Source: Nitrospirota bacterium
Lineage (GTDB): Bacteria > Nitrospirota > Nitrospiria > Nitrospirales > Nitrospiraceae
Direction of reading: 5' to 3'
NCBI GenBank assembly: GCA_016219645.1
Contig: JACRLR010000067.1
Location: 98,241 to 162,240 of the forward strand
Length of the DNA stretch: 64,000 nt
A program made the position numbers and the translations under genes. Under the pieces are notes generated by a model, which was not told where the DNA came from, made no database searches, and worked only from the letters and a program-made list of their open reading frames with translations. The number at the start of each line of letters is the position of its first letter. The stretch's first letter is position 1. Shown in pieces: positions 1 through 8,600 of the stretch.

Positions 1-843
1 TGCGACCACCGCGAAGGGGCGCGCGGTGAGCCGCTCATCATAGGCGGCCAATTCTTGGCGCATGATCTCAAAATTTCTAACGGGCTGTTCAGTCGCCCAT
101 TCCGACACATCGATCATGTGCAGCAAAAAGGACGTGCGTTCGATGTGCCGAAGAAATTGGAATCCCAGTCCCTTCCCTTCATGGGCGCCTTCGATGATTC
201 CGGGAATGTCCGCGACGGCAAAACTCTCTCTTTCTCCCCAACGAACGATTGCCAGGTTCGGGGTCAGCGTGGTGAAGGGATAATCGGCGATCTTCGGTCG
301 TGCTGCTGAGATCGTCGCGATGAGCGTCGATTTTCCCGCATTGGGAAGGCCCACGAGCCCGACGTCGGCCAACAGTTTCAGTTCGAGTCTGAGCGATCGT
401 TCTTCTCCCTCTGTGCCTGTCTCGAACTCCGTGGGCGTGCGGTTAGTCGAGGTAGCGAAATGACTATTTCCTCGCCCCCCACGGCCCCCATGAGCTCCCA
501 CGAATTGCTGTCCAGGGGCGACCAGATCAGCCAATATCTCATTCGTCTCTTCATCGAAGATCACAGTGCCGACGGGAAGGGGTACAACCACATTCTTTCC
601 GGTTCTTCCGGAGCAATTCGCAGCGCCACCCTGGCGACCGACCTCAGCTTCGTAGTGTTTTTGGTAGCGGAGGTCGAGAAGAGTGGTTATGCGAGGGGAC
701 GCTTCAAATAGAACGTCGCCGCCGTGACCGCCGTCACCACCGTCCGGCCCGCCGCGTGGGACAAATTTTTCGCGCCGAAAGCTGCATGCGCCGTCACCGC
801 CACGGCCGGCTTTGATATGGATATGGACTTCATCGACAAACAT
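1..843 (-). CDS. obg: GTPase Obg/CgtA, 3' part beyond the window
   Basis: Ribosome-associated GTPase that acts in 50S maturation and the stringent response. Reading the minus strand from the ATG at 843 gives MFVDEVHIHIKAGRGGDG, the glycine-rich Obg fold, with the typical run GGRGGRGN near residue 125-135, followed by the G domain whose P-loop is GLPNAGKST (about residue 165) and a Walker-B-type DIPG. The reading frame is open to base 1, so the C-terminal end of the G domain and anything after it are missing. It follows rplU and rpmA on the same strand, the common rplU-rpmA-obg order. About 127 bp separate it from rpmA. Confidence 0.96.
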   Translation of the reverse strand, partial: MFVDEVHIHIKAGRGGDGACSFRREKFVPRGGPDGGDGGHGGDVLFEASPRITTLLDLRYQKHYEAEVGRQGGAANCSGRTGKNVVVPLPVGTVIFDEETNEILADLVAPGQQFVGAHGGRGGRGNSHFATSTNRTPTEFETGTEGEERSLRLELKLLADVGLVGLPNAGKSTLIATISAARPKIADYPFTTLTPNLAIVRWGERESFAVADIPGIIEGAHEGKGLGFQFLRHIERTSFLLHMIDVSEWATEQPVRNFEIMRQELAAYDERLTARPFAVVA

Positions 844-970
844 GGGCGTATCACTTCAGCAGCTGATGGTGTTAGTCATGGCATGCGAGGAACATCCCGT
901 CGCACTCCTGCCTATCACCGGGAGTTCTCGTGGCGACGAAACTGTGACGAGAAAAGAGGAAAAGAATGTA

Positions 971-1234
971 CTATGAAGCCGAAGGTGCGGAGTAGACACT
1001 GACCTTCTGCCGCCCGCGGCCACGTTCGAATTTCACAGTCCCTGTGATGCGAGCGAAGAGGGTATGGTCTTTGCCGAGGCCTACGTTGAAACCGGGAAAG
1101 AACTTCGTCCCTCGCTGACGGATCAAAATGGATCCGGCCTTCACGGTCTGTCCGCCGTAGGCTTTGACGCCAAGATATTGGGGATTGCTATCCCGTCCAT
1201 TTCGAGTTGATCCGCCGCCTTTATTTGTTGCCAT
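971..1234 (-). CDS. rpmA: 50S ribosomal protein bL27
   Basis: Large-subunit protein whose N-terminal arm reaches the peptidyl-transferase centre. The 87-residue product starts [16 protein letters not shown] and contains the family hallmarks [20 protein letters not shown] and [10 protein letters not shown]. Full length for bL27, with no N-terminal cleavable extension of the firmicute type. It sits 12 bp downstream of rplU on the same strand and upstream of obg, so the three are probably co-transcribed. Confidence 0.98.
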   Translation of the reverse strand: MATNKGGGSTRNGRDSNPQYLGVKAYGGQTVKAGSILIRQRGTKFFPGFNVGLGKDHTLFARITGTVKFERGRGRQKVSVYSAPSAS

Positions 1235-1246
1235 GACTGGTCCTCG

Positions 1247-1561
1247 TTAGGCTGTTTCGATACCGGTAATACGCAATTTAGTAAAGCCCTGGCGATGGCC
1301 ATTGGTCCGCCGATAGTTCTTGCGCCGCTGTTTCTTGAAGATGGTAATGGAGCGGGTCCGGCCCTGGCTGATGATCTCAGCCTTGACTGTGGCCCCTTTG
1401 ACCAGCGGTTGTCCGATCTCTAGCCCTCTATCGCTGTGAACCAGCCGAACTTGACCCAGCTCGATCGCCCCTCCAACATCGCCCGGTAGCGACTCGACTT
1501 GAACCAATGATCCTGTTTCCACCCGATACTGCTTGCCACCCGTCTCGATGATTGCGTACAT
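1247..1561 (-). CDS. rplU: 50S ribosomal protein bL21
   Basis: Structural protein of the 50S subunit that binds 23S rRNA. I chose the ATG at 1561 (MYAIIETGGKQYRVETG), which gives 104 residues, the usual bL21 length, and has a GGAG about a dozen bases upstream; the open frame extends to 1687 but the extra 42 residues resemble nothing in the family. The C-terminal signature KKQRRKNYRRTNGHRQ is intact. First gene of the rplU-rpmA-obg group. Confidence 0.97.
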   Translation of the reverse strand: MYAIIETGGKQYRVETGSLVQVESLPGDVGGAIELGQVRLVHSDRGLEIGQPLVKGATVKAEIISQGRTRSITIFKKQRRKNYRRTNGHRQGFTKLRITGIETA

Positions 1562-1733
1562 AAGCCCTTGTCTCCATTCTAGAAGCTGATTCTGTAACAT
1601 AGGCATTTGAAGCATGTCAAGGTTAGGGCATGGGAACAACTCGACGGGGATGCCCGCTATCCCCCGTGTTTCCAATACCCTATGCAATATGTGTTAGTAG
1701 CTTGCGAGGTGCCTAATGAGGTGTCTCACACGG

Positions 1734-1742
1734 TGCTATGCT
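1734..1742 (+). promoter_or_regulatory. Possible extended -10 promoter element
   Basis: TGCTATGCT resembles an extended -10 (TGN-TATAAT-like) about 65 bp before the small membrane peptide gene at 1808. No good -35 is visible. The same TGCTAT word occurs ahead of pal and of the metallopeptidase gene. Confidence 0.3.
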
Positions 1743-1807
1743 AGACGCAGTACCCTTTGAGAATCTCTAGTGCATAAGCGCATTGTCATCAAGAAGGGGG
1801 TCGCATC

Positions 1808-1954
1808 ATGAACCATATAGTCCCCCATGAAGTCAGGGCTAGTTTTTTTCTGATGGTGGGCTTGGCCATGTTGGCCTTTATCTGCGGCGTGGCCGCTCTA
1901 AGTACTGTCATGCGTCCGGCTCGGTGGACTGATCGTAAGTCAGCTCAATTTTAG
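1808..1954 (+). CDS. 48-residue single-pass membrane peptide
   Basis: Unrecognised small protein. ATG at 1808 follows a strong ribosome binding site, AAGAAGGGGG, seven bases upstream. The product begins MNHIVPHEVRASFFLMVGLA, continues into a hydrophobic stretch of about 24 residues (roughly residues 13-36), and ends in a short basic/polar tail (RPARWTDRKSAQF). Topology is likely one transmembrane helix with short ends. It stands alone between the divergent rplU operon and pal. The strong Shine-Dalgarno and clean membrane segment argue that it is real; its role is unknown. Confidence 0.6.
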   Translation: MNHIVPHEVRASFFLMVGLAMLAFICGVAALSTVMRPARWTDRKSAQF

Positions 1955-2069
1955 GCTTTTTCCTCTCAGCTCGACCCTCCTGCGCCCGTCCGCAAGCGCG
2001 AGATCCAACAACCTGTCAATTTATGTGAAACAGCGACTGGCCGGGTTGGACCTCATTTTTGCATGCAGG

Positions 2070-2078
2070 TGCTATATT
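2070..2078 (+). promoter_or_regulatory. Possible extended -10 promoter of pal
   Basis: TGCTATATT, a near-consensus extended -10, lies 47 bp before the chosen pal start. TTGGAC at 2046-2051 could serve as a -35 but the spacing (21 bp) is too long, so recognition would rest on the extended -10. Confidence 0.4.
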
Positions 2079-2124
2079 TGATCTACGCTGGCGAAATCTT
2101 ATTCCAAAAGATGGGGGAACAATC

Positions 2125-2742
2125 ATGATGGGAAGTCCAATGAAAACAGCTGCCGTGGCAGCAATGGGGTTCATCCTGCTGGTGGGTCAGGGTTGTGGCA
2201 CGAAATGGCTGCAATCTGATGGAGAGACGGGGGCGGGCACCGCGCAAAAAGGTGGTTCAGGGGGAGCACTCAGTGGTTTCTCCAAGAATCCCTCGGAAGA
2301 GCGCCTGGGGAAGGGCGGCGATATTGCCTCGCTCTCCTCTTCAGGTGGGATAAGCGCCCGTCAGCGTGCGGAAATAACCAAAGAAGAAAAAGCAGCCATC
2401 GAAGCCGGCTTACTCGATGTGTTCTTCGGATATGATCAGTGGACCCTTTCAGATGCTGGAATGGAGGCCTTGAATCACGATGCACAGTGGCTGAAAGATC
2501 ATCCTAATGCGGTGATGAAGGTTGAGGGGCATGCCGACGAACGGGGCACGGCCGACTACAACCTCGTCTTAGGGGATAAGCGAGCCAAGACCGCGCGTAG
2601 CTATCTGATTGAGTCGGGTGTGGGCCCGAAGCAGCTGGCGATCGTGTCGTACGGCAAGGCGCGTCCTTTCTGCATGGAAACTTCTGAGTCCTGCTATCAG
2701 CAGAACCGTCGGGGACATGTCCTGTTGAATCTAAAGAAATAA
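2125..2742 (+). CDS. pal: Peptidoglycan-associated lipoprotein (Pal/OmpA family)
   Basis: Outer-membrane lipoprotein of the Tol-Pal system that binds peptidoglycan during envelope constriction. I chose the ATG at 2125 behind GGGGGA; the frame extends 22 codons further up without a better start. The N-terminus is a signal peptide ending near VGQGC, a weak but plausible lipobox. A low-complexity Gly/Ser linker follows, then the OmpA C-terminal domain (about residues 105-205) with VFFGYDQWTLSD, KVEGHADERGTADYN and RRGHVLL. No tol genes are adjacent. The alternative is another OmpA-type lipoprotein, but length and motifs fit Pal. Confidence 0.88.
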   Translation: MMGSPMKTAAVAAMGFILLVGQGCGTKWLQSDGETGAGTAQKGGSGGALSGFSKNPSEERLGKGGDIASLSSSGGISARQRAEITKEEKAAIEAGLLDVFFGYDQWTLSDAGMEALNHDAQWLKDHPNAVMKVEGHADERGTADYNLVLGDKRAKTARSYLIESGVGPKQLAIVSYGKARPFCMETSESCYQQNRRGHVLLNLKK

Positions 2743-2766
2743 CCAAAATATTGGAGACTTCCCATA

Positions 2767-2804
2767 GGGACCCCGGCGCCTCGTTACTCAAGCCCGGGGT
2801 TCCC
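2767..2804 (+). terminator. Hairpin downstream of pal
   Basis: GGGACCCCGG pairs with CCGGGGTTCCC across a loop of about 16 bases, 25 bp after the pal stop, followed by TGTTTG. The U-run is poor, so it is only a likely terminator. Confidence 0.5.
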
Positions 2805-2827
2805 TGTTTGAAGGGGGCAAAACAGGC

Positions 2828-3223
2828 ATGGCTCTCATGAAAAAACAGCGGGATTCAACGAAGAGAAATTCTCATCCGCACATGGTCAAAGAGCAGTCTC
2901 ATAGAGAGAATCGACAACAGCCACGGTTTACCTCGCAGTTTAGAAGCACCTTTTCAGGCGAGCAACGGGAAGGCCAAGGCCGGACGCTGGATCTCTCCTC
3001 CGGCGGCTGTATGATCGAAACAGATCAGCCGGTTGTCACGGGAGCTACATTTGAATGCCGCATCTATGTTCCCGGGCTTGATTGGCCTTTGCGGATCGAC
3101 GAAGCTCAAGTGCGATGGGTGAAGGCCGGGACATTTGGAGTCCAGTTTACGAAGATCCAGCCAGACGAAGCAGTAAAACTCGAGCGAGTCATTGCCAGTC
3201 TCAACGAAGAACTGAACGCGTAG
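2828..3223 (+). CDS. PilZ-domain protein
   Basis: Probable cyclic-di-GMP receptor. The 131-residue product has a basic, disordered N-terminus of about 30 residues and then a single PilZ domain: an arginine motif in ENRQQPRFTSQFR and the D-x-S-x-x-G motif in TLDLSSGGCMIE (about residues 55-62), followed by the beta-barrel strand pattern ending in VRWVKAGTFGVQF. No partner domain is fused, so it would act as a stand-alone adaptor. Located after pal and before msrA on the same strand but with separate spacing. Confidence 0.85.
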   Translation: MALMKKQRDSTKRNSHPHMVKEQSHRENRQQPRFTSQFRSTFSGEQREGQGRTLDLSSGGCMIETDQPVVTGATFECRIYVPGLDWPLRIDEAQVRWVKAGTFGVQFTKIQPDEAVKLERVIASLNEELNA

Positions 3224-3409
3224 CCTTTCCCCTTTTCCCACCCGGTTTAGCCAATTTGGTCGCTCCCCTACAGTGACGCGTGAGGATCTCCCTGTTCGTT
3301 CACGAACTGGTCGCAGCCTCCCGATTCTTTATGGTATAAGGCTCGACAGGAGCTGAAAGAAAGACCTTCCAAGACTCATTTTCAGACCGCGTAATCAGAA
3401 GTCTGTACG

Positions 3410-3973
3410 ATGGATCAGACTGCACCTCCGGTACAGAAGGGATTCAGCATTGCAACCGTGGCCGGCGGCTGCTTTTGGTGCCTCGAAGCGGTCTATGATC
3501 AGATGAAGGGTGTGGTGGCGGTCGAGTCCGGCTACATTGGTGGTCACGTAGACCATCCAACGTATGAAGCCGTGTGTAGCGGCAGGACTGGTCACGCAGA
3601 AGCAGTCCGTGTCATGTTCGATCCCACCGTCGTCAGCTACCGCGAGTTGCTGGAAGTGTTCTTTGTCATCCACGATCCTACGACCCTCAATCGGCAGGGG
3701 CACGATGTCGGGACTCAATACCGCTCAGCAGTCTTCTTCCATGGACCTGAGCAGAAACAGATTGCTGAGGAGGTGATCGCAGGCATGACGAAGGAAAAGC
3801 TCTATGCCAACCCGATCGTAACGGAAATCACTCCCGCCGGGACCTGGTACGAAGCCGAGCCCTATCACCAGGAATATTTTGCACGGAATCCCTTCCAGGG
3901 CTACTGTACAGCTGTGGTCGGGCCGAAAGTGGTTAAGTTCCGAAAGCAATTCGCGTCGAAGTTAAGGCCGTAA
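3410..3973 (+). CDS. msrA: Peptide methionine (S)-S-oxide reductase
   Basis: Repairs oxidised methionine in proteins. The catalytic motif [11 protein letters not shown] lies near residue 20 and the rest follows the family: [47 protein letters not shown]-terminal cysteine in NPFQGYC could act as the resolving residue. 187 residues, normal for a single-domain MsrA without MsrB. No clear ribosome binding site precedes the ATG. Confidence 0.97.
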   Translation: MDQTAPPVQKGFSIATVAGGCFWCLEAVYDQMKGVVAVESGYIGGHVDHPTYEAVCSGRTGHAEAVRVMFDPTVVSYRELLEVFFVIHDPTTLNRQGHDVGTQYRSAVFFHGPEQKQIAEEVIAGMTKEKLYANPIVTEITPAGTWYEAEPYHQEYFARNPFQGYCTAVVGPKVVKFRKQFASKLRP

Positions 3974-4022
3974 CCCTTCCCACTTCATTGAGGTATCCCA
4001 AACGATTCGTTCGCCCGAATTC

Positions 4023-4712
4023 CTATTCTGCAGGGGGAAGGAGCGTGAGGTCTGGATGAATAGGATGGCGGGTACTCGCATCGGTTCCAGGCCGCACGAT
4101 GTGGGCGGTCCTGAAGCCTATCGATGCAGCAGCATCCAGTTCGAGTTCCGCGTCCGACAGAAAAAGAATGTCAGGAGGCGGTAGATCGATCTGATCGCTG
4201 ATCTTGCGGTAACTCGACGAGGTCTTTTTCTCGCCGACAGTGGTATCGAAAAAGTGCTCAAACAAGGAAGTCACATCCCCGACGTTGGTATATGCAAAGA
4301 GGAGCCGCTGAGCCTGTTCTGAACCTGAGGAGTAGATTCCCAAGCGGATACCAAGAGTGCGCCATTGTGTTAAGACAGGCAGGACATCGTCATACAGTTG
4401 CGGTGCAAAAGCCCCCTGTCGATAGCCCTCATCCCAGATCATTCCCTGCAATGCTTTGAGGCCGGCCATTTTTCGGTCCTGGTCGATCCACCCGGTCAGC
4501 ATGGCTGGCAGCTCCTCATACGCGGGGCGCGTTCCTGTTTCGCGCTCCATGACATCCTGACATGCTGCAGTCAACTGTAGCACATTGGGATCATGGCGCC
4601 GCTCTTTGAGAAAGGGCGCGAGACGGTGTTTGGCAAAGGGAAAGAGGACCTCGCGGACAAAGGCGACGGAAATGAGAGTGCCTTCGATGTCCATGAGGAT
4701 GTATCGGACCAT
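4023..4712 (-). CDS. mtnC: Enolase-phosphatase E1 (methionine salvage)
   Basis: HAD-superfamily enzyme that converts the diketo-methylthiopentane phosphate to acireductone. The ATG at 4712 (MVRYILMDIEGTLIS) is chosen because it places the nucleophile motif DIEGT at the N-terminus as in the family; the longer frame to 4820 overlaps mtnD. The variant is TLIS where DIEGTTTS is common. Other visible motifs are YSSGSEQAQ (HAD motif II) and FLSDAELELDAA (motif IV region). Last gene of mtnB-mtnD-mtnC on the minus strand, seven bases after mtnD. Confidence 0.93.
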   Translation of the reverse strand: MVRYILMDIEGTLISVAFVREVLFPFAKHRLAPFLKERRHDPNVLQLTAACQDVMERETGTRPAYEELPAMLTGWIDQDRKMAGLKALQGMIWDEGYRQGAFAPQLYDDVLPVLTQWRTLGIRLGIYSSGSEQAQRLLFAYTNVGDVTSLFEHFFDTTVGEKKTSSSYRKISDQIDLPPPDILFLSDAELELDAAASIGFRTAHIVRPGTDASTRHPIHPDLTLLPPAE

Positions 4713-4719
4713 GAGGCGG

Positions 4720-5247
4720 CTACCAGCGATAGCGCTGATCGATTCCGGAATTTGTATAGTGGGGAACCCAGCCGGCCTGGTCGGTGAAGATCCGAATTGC
4801 CCGCACCTTTGGAGGATCACCTAAGTCGAACCAGTGTTTTGTGTTGGCCGGAACAGAAATCAGATCACCTTGCTCGCACAACAGGGCGAAAACTTCATCG
4901 TCGTCCCCTTCTGTATGAAACCAAAAGAGGCCGTGGCCTTCAACAAAGACACGCACTTCATCCTCGCTGTGAGTGTGTTCTCGGAGAAATTTTTCGCGAA
5001 TCCCTTCCAAATTCGGTGTCTGCCCATCCACCGCAATGACATCTGTCGTGTGGTACCTGTATTTTTTCATCAAGGGTTTGAGTAGGTAGTCGTAGGCGGC
5101 GAGGACCTGCTCGTTCGTGGCGCTGGAAGGTAGGTCTCTGTCCGCGGACCACCGTTCATTGACGATGCCTCGCAGGTCGAGAAATTGTCGGACGGCAAAT
5201 GGATCCTGCAACGTCACGTTCTTATCGGGTATTCGCAGAGTAGCCAT
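4720..5247 (-). CDS. mtnD: Acireductone dioxygenase
   Basis: Cupin metalloenzyme of methionine salvage that oxidises acireductone to the keto acid precursor of methionine (Fe form) or an off-pathway product (Ni form). Metal ligands are visible in HTHSEDEVRVFVEG and in NTKHWFD; 175 residues is the usual length. Its start lies inside the 3' end of mtnB (26-bp overlap), implying translational coupling. The neighbouring phosphatase and dehydratase complete the lower half of the pathway; mtnA and the upstream nucleosidase are not in this window. Confidence 0.96.
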   Translation of the reverse strand: MATLRIPDKNVTLQDPFAVRQFLDLRGIVNERWSADRDLPSSATNEQVLAAYDYLLKPLMKKYRYHTTDVIAVDGQTPNLEGIREKFLREHTHSEDEVRVFVEGHGLFWFHTEGDDDEVFALLCEQGDLISVPANTKHWFDLGDPPKVRAIRIFTDQAGWVPHYTNSGIDQRYRW

Positions 5248-5875
5248 GCCACATCACCTCTCGTTGGCATTGGAGAAGATATTCGAAGACTTCGAGATGT
5301 CGTTTCGCCTCTGGTATATCCTTGCCCCAGGCATAGAGGCCGTGTCCTGCCAGCAAAAAACCATAGCAGGATCTCTCACTCGACAGAGATCGTTCCACAA
5401 GCATCGACAATGCCTGCATATCCTGTGAGTTCGGAAAGACCGGCAAGGAGATGTCTACTTCATGAGTATCGATGCCGCTCAAGCCCTTCAGCAATTCCCA
5501 CCCGGAGAGGAGAACTCGGCCTTCATCACGGGCCAGGTAAGAGAGCAATGCTGCAGGGAGTGAGTGGGTGTGAAGTACGGCTCCGGCTCCCATCGTGCGA
5601 TAGAGAAGGACATGGAGAGGGGTTTCAGCAGAAGGATGCAGTCCGTTTGCATCGATCGCGTTGCCATGCTGATCGACGGAGAGAATGTGTTCAACCTCGA
5701 TTGCGCTTTTGTCCACCCCAGAACTGGTAATCGCGCAATAGGCGGGGGCCGCATCCTCCGGTAACCGCACGCTATAGTTTGTGCTTGTGGCGGGAGCCCA
5801 GCCCATGCGAGACGTCCATCGGGCAGTCTGGACTAGCTGTTCAGCGAATGTTTTGAAATCGGGATAGTGTGGCAC
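5222..5875 (-). CDS. mtnB: Methylthioribulose-1-phosphate dehydratase
   Basis: Class-II aldolase/adducin-fold enzyme, zinc dependent, acting before MtnC in methionine salvage. Family features: STNYSVRLP near residue 30, TSSGVDKSAIEVEHIL, the zinc ligands HTHSLPAALLS, and GHGLYAWGKDIPEAKRHLE near the C-terminus. The start appears to be GTG at 5875 with only a weak AGG upstream. First gene of the three-gene salvage block; ttcA lies 64 bp upstream on the same strand and may share its transcript. Confidence 0.95.
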   Translation of the reverse strand: MPHYPDFKTFAEQLVQTARWTSRMGWAPATSTNYSVRLPEDAAPAYCAITSSGVDKSAIEVEHILSVDQHGNAIDANGLHPSAETPLHVLLYRTMGAGAVLHTHSLPAALLSYLARDEGRVLLSGWELLKGLSGIDTHEVDISLPVFPNSQDMQALSMLVERSLSSERSCYGFLLAGHGLYAWGKDIPEAKRHLEVFEYLLQCQREVMWHGYSANTR

Positions 5876-5939
5876 AGCCTACAACCTGCGCTAAAGTAGA
5901 TGCCGCTGATCTTACTCCCATTCGGGAGAATGGTAAGAC

Positions 5940-6812
5940 TCATACGGATGAGGAATGGTCTTGATCCAACCATGCGTCATCTTCCCCCTTCGTCTGGTCA
6001 GAAGCCTGCAGCCCTATGAAGTCGAACAGCCGTCGATCCAGAAGAAGCGAAGGCGCCACGTTCGACAGGGCGGCGAACATACTGTCCGTGCAGCCAGGCG
6101 ACCGTTGTTCCCATTCGTGCAGAAACTCCTTCACCTGTTTCCGCTTGAGGTTCTCCTGTGAGCCGCAAAGATCGCAGGGAATGATGGGGAACGCGCGGAG
6201 TTCCGCATACCGCGCGAGATCGCTCTCCCGCACAGAGGACAATGGACGAATGACCACATGCCGGCCATCTTTCGACCTCAGTTTCGGGGGCATCGTCTTG
6301 AGCTTGCCTGTATAGAGCAAGTTCAGGAACAGGGTTTCAACAAGATCATCGCGGTGGTGACCCAATGCGATCTTGGTCGCGCCCAATTCCGTGGCGACGC
6401 GATAGAGTATGCCGCGGCGGAGTCTGGAACAGAGCGAACAAGTGGTCTGTCCCTCGGGGATGAGTCGCTTGACGATTGAGTATGAATCTCGTTCTTCGAT
6501 ATGAAATGGTATCCCGATATCTGACAGATAGTTCGGGAGGACATGGGCAGGAAAACCCGGCTGCTTTTGATCCAAGTTCACCGCAACAAGGTCGAAGTGA
6601 ATCGGAGCACGCCGTTGCAAGACCATCAATAGGTCAAGCAGAGCATAACTGTCTTTCCCGCCGGAAAGGCATACCATAACCTTGTCGCCATCCTGAACAA
6701 GACCATACTGGCCGATGGTATCCCCGACGAGACGGAGTAGCTTCGTCTGCAGCTGTTCGGTGATTTCGTCCAGTTTGGGACGTGTGTGCGAAGGGTTTGC
6801 CAAAGGTGACAT
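5940..6812 (-). CDS. ttcA: tRNA 2-thiocytidine biosynthesis protein TtcA
   Basis: PP-loop ATP pyrophosphatase that thiolates C32 of certain tRNAs using an iron-sulfur cluster. The PP-loop [13 protein letters not shown] is near residue 50, the first cysteine pair is [10 protein letters not shown] near residue 130, followed by [16 protein letters not shown], and a further CDLCGSQ lies near residue 215; these are the cluster ligands of the TtcA group rather than TilS. 290 residues is full length. It is divergent from the phosphatase gene at 6869 with a 56-bp gap. Confidence 0.93.
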   Translation of the reverse strand: MSPLANPSHTRPKLDEITEQLQTKLLRLVGDTIGQYGLVQDGDKVMVCLSGGKDSYALLDLLMVLQRRAPIHFDLVAVNLDQKQPGFPAHVLPNYLSDIGIPFHIEERDSYSIVKRLIPEGQTTCSLCSRLRRGILYRVATELGATKIALGHHRDDLVETLFLNLLYTGKLKTMPPKLRSKDGRHVVIRPLSSVRESDLARYAELRAFPIIPCDLCGSQENLKRKQVKEFLHEWEQRSPGCTDSMFAALSNVAPSLLLDRRLFDFIGLQASDQTKGEDDAWLDQDHSSSV

Positions 6813-6868
6813 GGGTTGGCATTCTACGCGCCCAACTGTATGTCTGTCGATCGTTAGTCGGAGGTCCC

Positions 6869-7363
6869 ATGGAGAAGGATGAGAATCGATCCAGGAGGAA
6901 AATTGGGTCAGTACTATTCGTATGTACGGGGAACATATTCCGGAGCGTGACAGCAGAGTATGCGCTTAAGGCCAGCCTTGGTCTCGGCACTTCCTGCAAC
7001 GTCGGTTCGGCTGGAATCGATGCGAAGCCTCAGTCCATGCATACCTGGGTTCAGGATCGATTGAGCGAAAAAGGCGCTGATCTCACCACACACGTCCCAC
7101 GACAATTGACCAAGGAATTGGTTGAGGCTGCCGACCTTGTTATTGCGATGGGGCGAAACCACCAAGCCTTCGTTCGGGAACGATTCGGACGTGACATTCC
7201 CCTGTTTGCTCAGGTCTGTCTCGGCCAGGATCAGCCGATTCTTGATCTGCACGAAGTCTTGCCGAATTGGGAAAGCGATCCTGCGCAGGCCCGCTCCTAC
7301 GTGTGCTCGGTGATTGATGTCATCTGGACAATGGCACCGGCCCTTCTCCCTCGCCTCCGTTAG
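6869..7363 (+). CDS. Low-molecular-weight protein tyrosine phosphatase family protein
   Basis: The ATG at 6869 is preceded by GGAGG at a good distance; upstream in-frame starts would overlap ttcA. The phosphate loop is CTGNIFRS (C-x5-R) close to the N-terminus, and an Asp-Pro pair in ESDPAQ near residue 140 can serve as general acid. The classical loop is C-x-G-N-x-C-R-S-P; here the second cysteine is Phe and the proline is Val, so the redox-sensitive cysteine pair is absent. Substrate is unknown; arsenate reductase activity is less likely without that pair. Confidence 0.85.
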   Translation: MEKDENRSRRKIGSVLFVCTGNIFRSVTAEYALKASLGLGTSCNVGSAGIDAKPQSMHTWVQDRLSEKGADLTTHVPRQLTKELVEAADLVIAMGRNHQAFVRERFGRDIPLFAQVCLGQDQPILDLHEVLPNWESDPAQARSYVCSVIDVIWTMAPALLPRLR

Positions 7364-7486
7364 CCCACCCTTGCGACATATATTGTCAATGCCGGTTCAT
7401 TCTTGGCCTCGATCGGACATTTTTCTCCACGGCATGGACGGTAGATAGTGGAAAGACTTCCCGAACCGGGGGGATCTTGTAGCACA

Positions 7487-7495
7487 TGCTATATT
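7487..7495 (+). promoter_or_regulatory. Possible extended -10 promoter
   Basis: TGCTATATT, the same extended -10 word as ahead of pal, lies 44 bp before the metallopeptidase start. No -35 is convincing. Confidence 0.4.
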
Positions 7496-7538
7496 TTCAA
7501 GAGCACTGCTTGCAGGTTGAACGTCAGGATAAGCGTCG

Positions 7539-8600
7539 ATGCAACGATCACAGACACAGAACGCGCTGGGGAATGATCGCCATGATCACGAGCCCGAATG
7601 GATCTCATGGTCCAACGAAAAGCTCCTGGACCTTCCCATGAACCAACTCGGTGTCACCCTCGATGGACCATTCCTGTCGGGGCAGATTCAGCAACTCTAC
7701 GCCGAACTCGAAGCCCGACAGCTTCTCTTCCGCCCCCATTTCTGGCTGTCCAATGAATGGTTCACTCCGGATGGTGTGCCAGGGATTGCCGTGCCGTTTT
7801 ACCTGGCCCATCCACGACTCGAAAAACTTGAAATGGATCAGATGCTCGAGGTCGAGGGAGGGACCCCGGAATGGTGCATGCGAATCTTGAGGCATGAAGC
7901 AGGCCACGCAGTGGAAAATGCCTATCGCCTCCGCCGTCTCCGCCGTCGGCAGCAGATCTTTGGGCGCTCATCCGAACCCTACCCCAAGTATTACAGTCCT
8001 CGGCCCTATAGCCGGAGTTTCGTACGGCATCTCGACGTGTGGTATGCGCAAAGCCATCCGGATGAAGACTTTGCGGAGACCTTTGCGGTCTGGCTCACGC
8101 CCGATTCGACCTGGGCTGACCGCTATAGAGGATGGCCGGTGCTCAAGAAGCTTCAATACGTCGATGGGCTCATGGAGGGGCTGGCTGCTGTCCAGCCCAA
8201 GGTAATCGCACGTGAAGAGGTCGATCCATTGCCCGACCTAAAGAAGACCCTGCGCGAGCATTATGACCGCAAACGTAAACATTATGGAACTGAACGACCG
8301 TCATTGTACGATCCGGACTTGAAACGCTTGTTTTCCGACGCCCCTGTCTACGCTGATCAACCGGGTGCCGCCGCCTTCTTGAACCGTTTTCGAAAAGAGG
8401 TGCGTCGCAAAGTCGCTGCCTGGACCGGCGAATATCAATACACCATCGATCAGGTGCTCGAAGGGATGATTCAGCGGTGCCGGCAGCTCCACCTGCGATT
8501 GCCGGTGGCGGAAGAGCAGGCGAAATTGGATTTCACGATTTTGCTGACCGTGCATACGATGAACTACTTGCGTAGCGGACGGCACAAGGTGGCGCTATGA
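7539..8600 (+). CDS. Putative zinc-binding metallopeptidase
   Basis: A 353-residue protein with the gluzincin-like motif RHEAGHAVENAYR (about residues 113-125) and a downstream acidic motif HPDEDFAETFAVWL (about residues 174-187) that would supply the third zinc ligand, as in the family annotated putative zinc-binding metallo-peptidase. No signal peptide is visible, so it is probably cytoplasmic. Arg/Lys-rich C-terminal half ends in a helical segment. Its stop overlaps the ATG of the following ATP-grasp gene by 4 bp, so the two are translated together and likely work on the same substrate. Substrate unknown. Confidence 0.78.
   Translation: MQRSQTQNALGNDRHDHEPEWISWSNEKLLDLPMNQLGVTLDGPFLSGQIQQLYAELEARQLLFRPHFWLSNEWFTPDGVPGIAVPFYLAHPRLEKLEMDQMLEVEGGTPEWCMRILRHEAGHAVENAYRLRRLRRRQQIFGRSSEPYPKYYSPRPYSRSFVRHLDVWYAQSHPDEDFAETFAVWLTPDSTWADRYRGWPVLKKLQYVDGLMEGLAAVQPKVIAREEVDPLPDLKKTLREHYDRKRKHYGTERPSLYDPDLKRLFSDAPVYADQPGAAAFLNRFRKEVRRKVAAWTGEYQYTIDQVLEGMIQRCRQLHLRLPVAEEQAKLDFTILLTVHTMNYLRSGRHKVAL

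Noticed and set aside
5905..5940. Hairpin between ttcA and mtnB as a riboswitch
   Set aside because: Only a short palindrome (CTCCCATTCGGGAG) is present in a 64-bp gap, with no SAM-riboswitch core.
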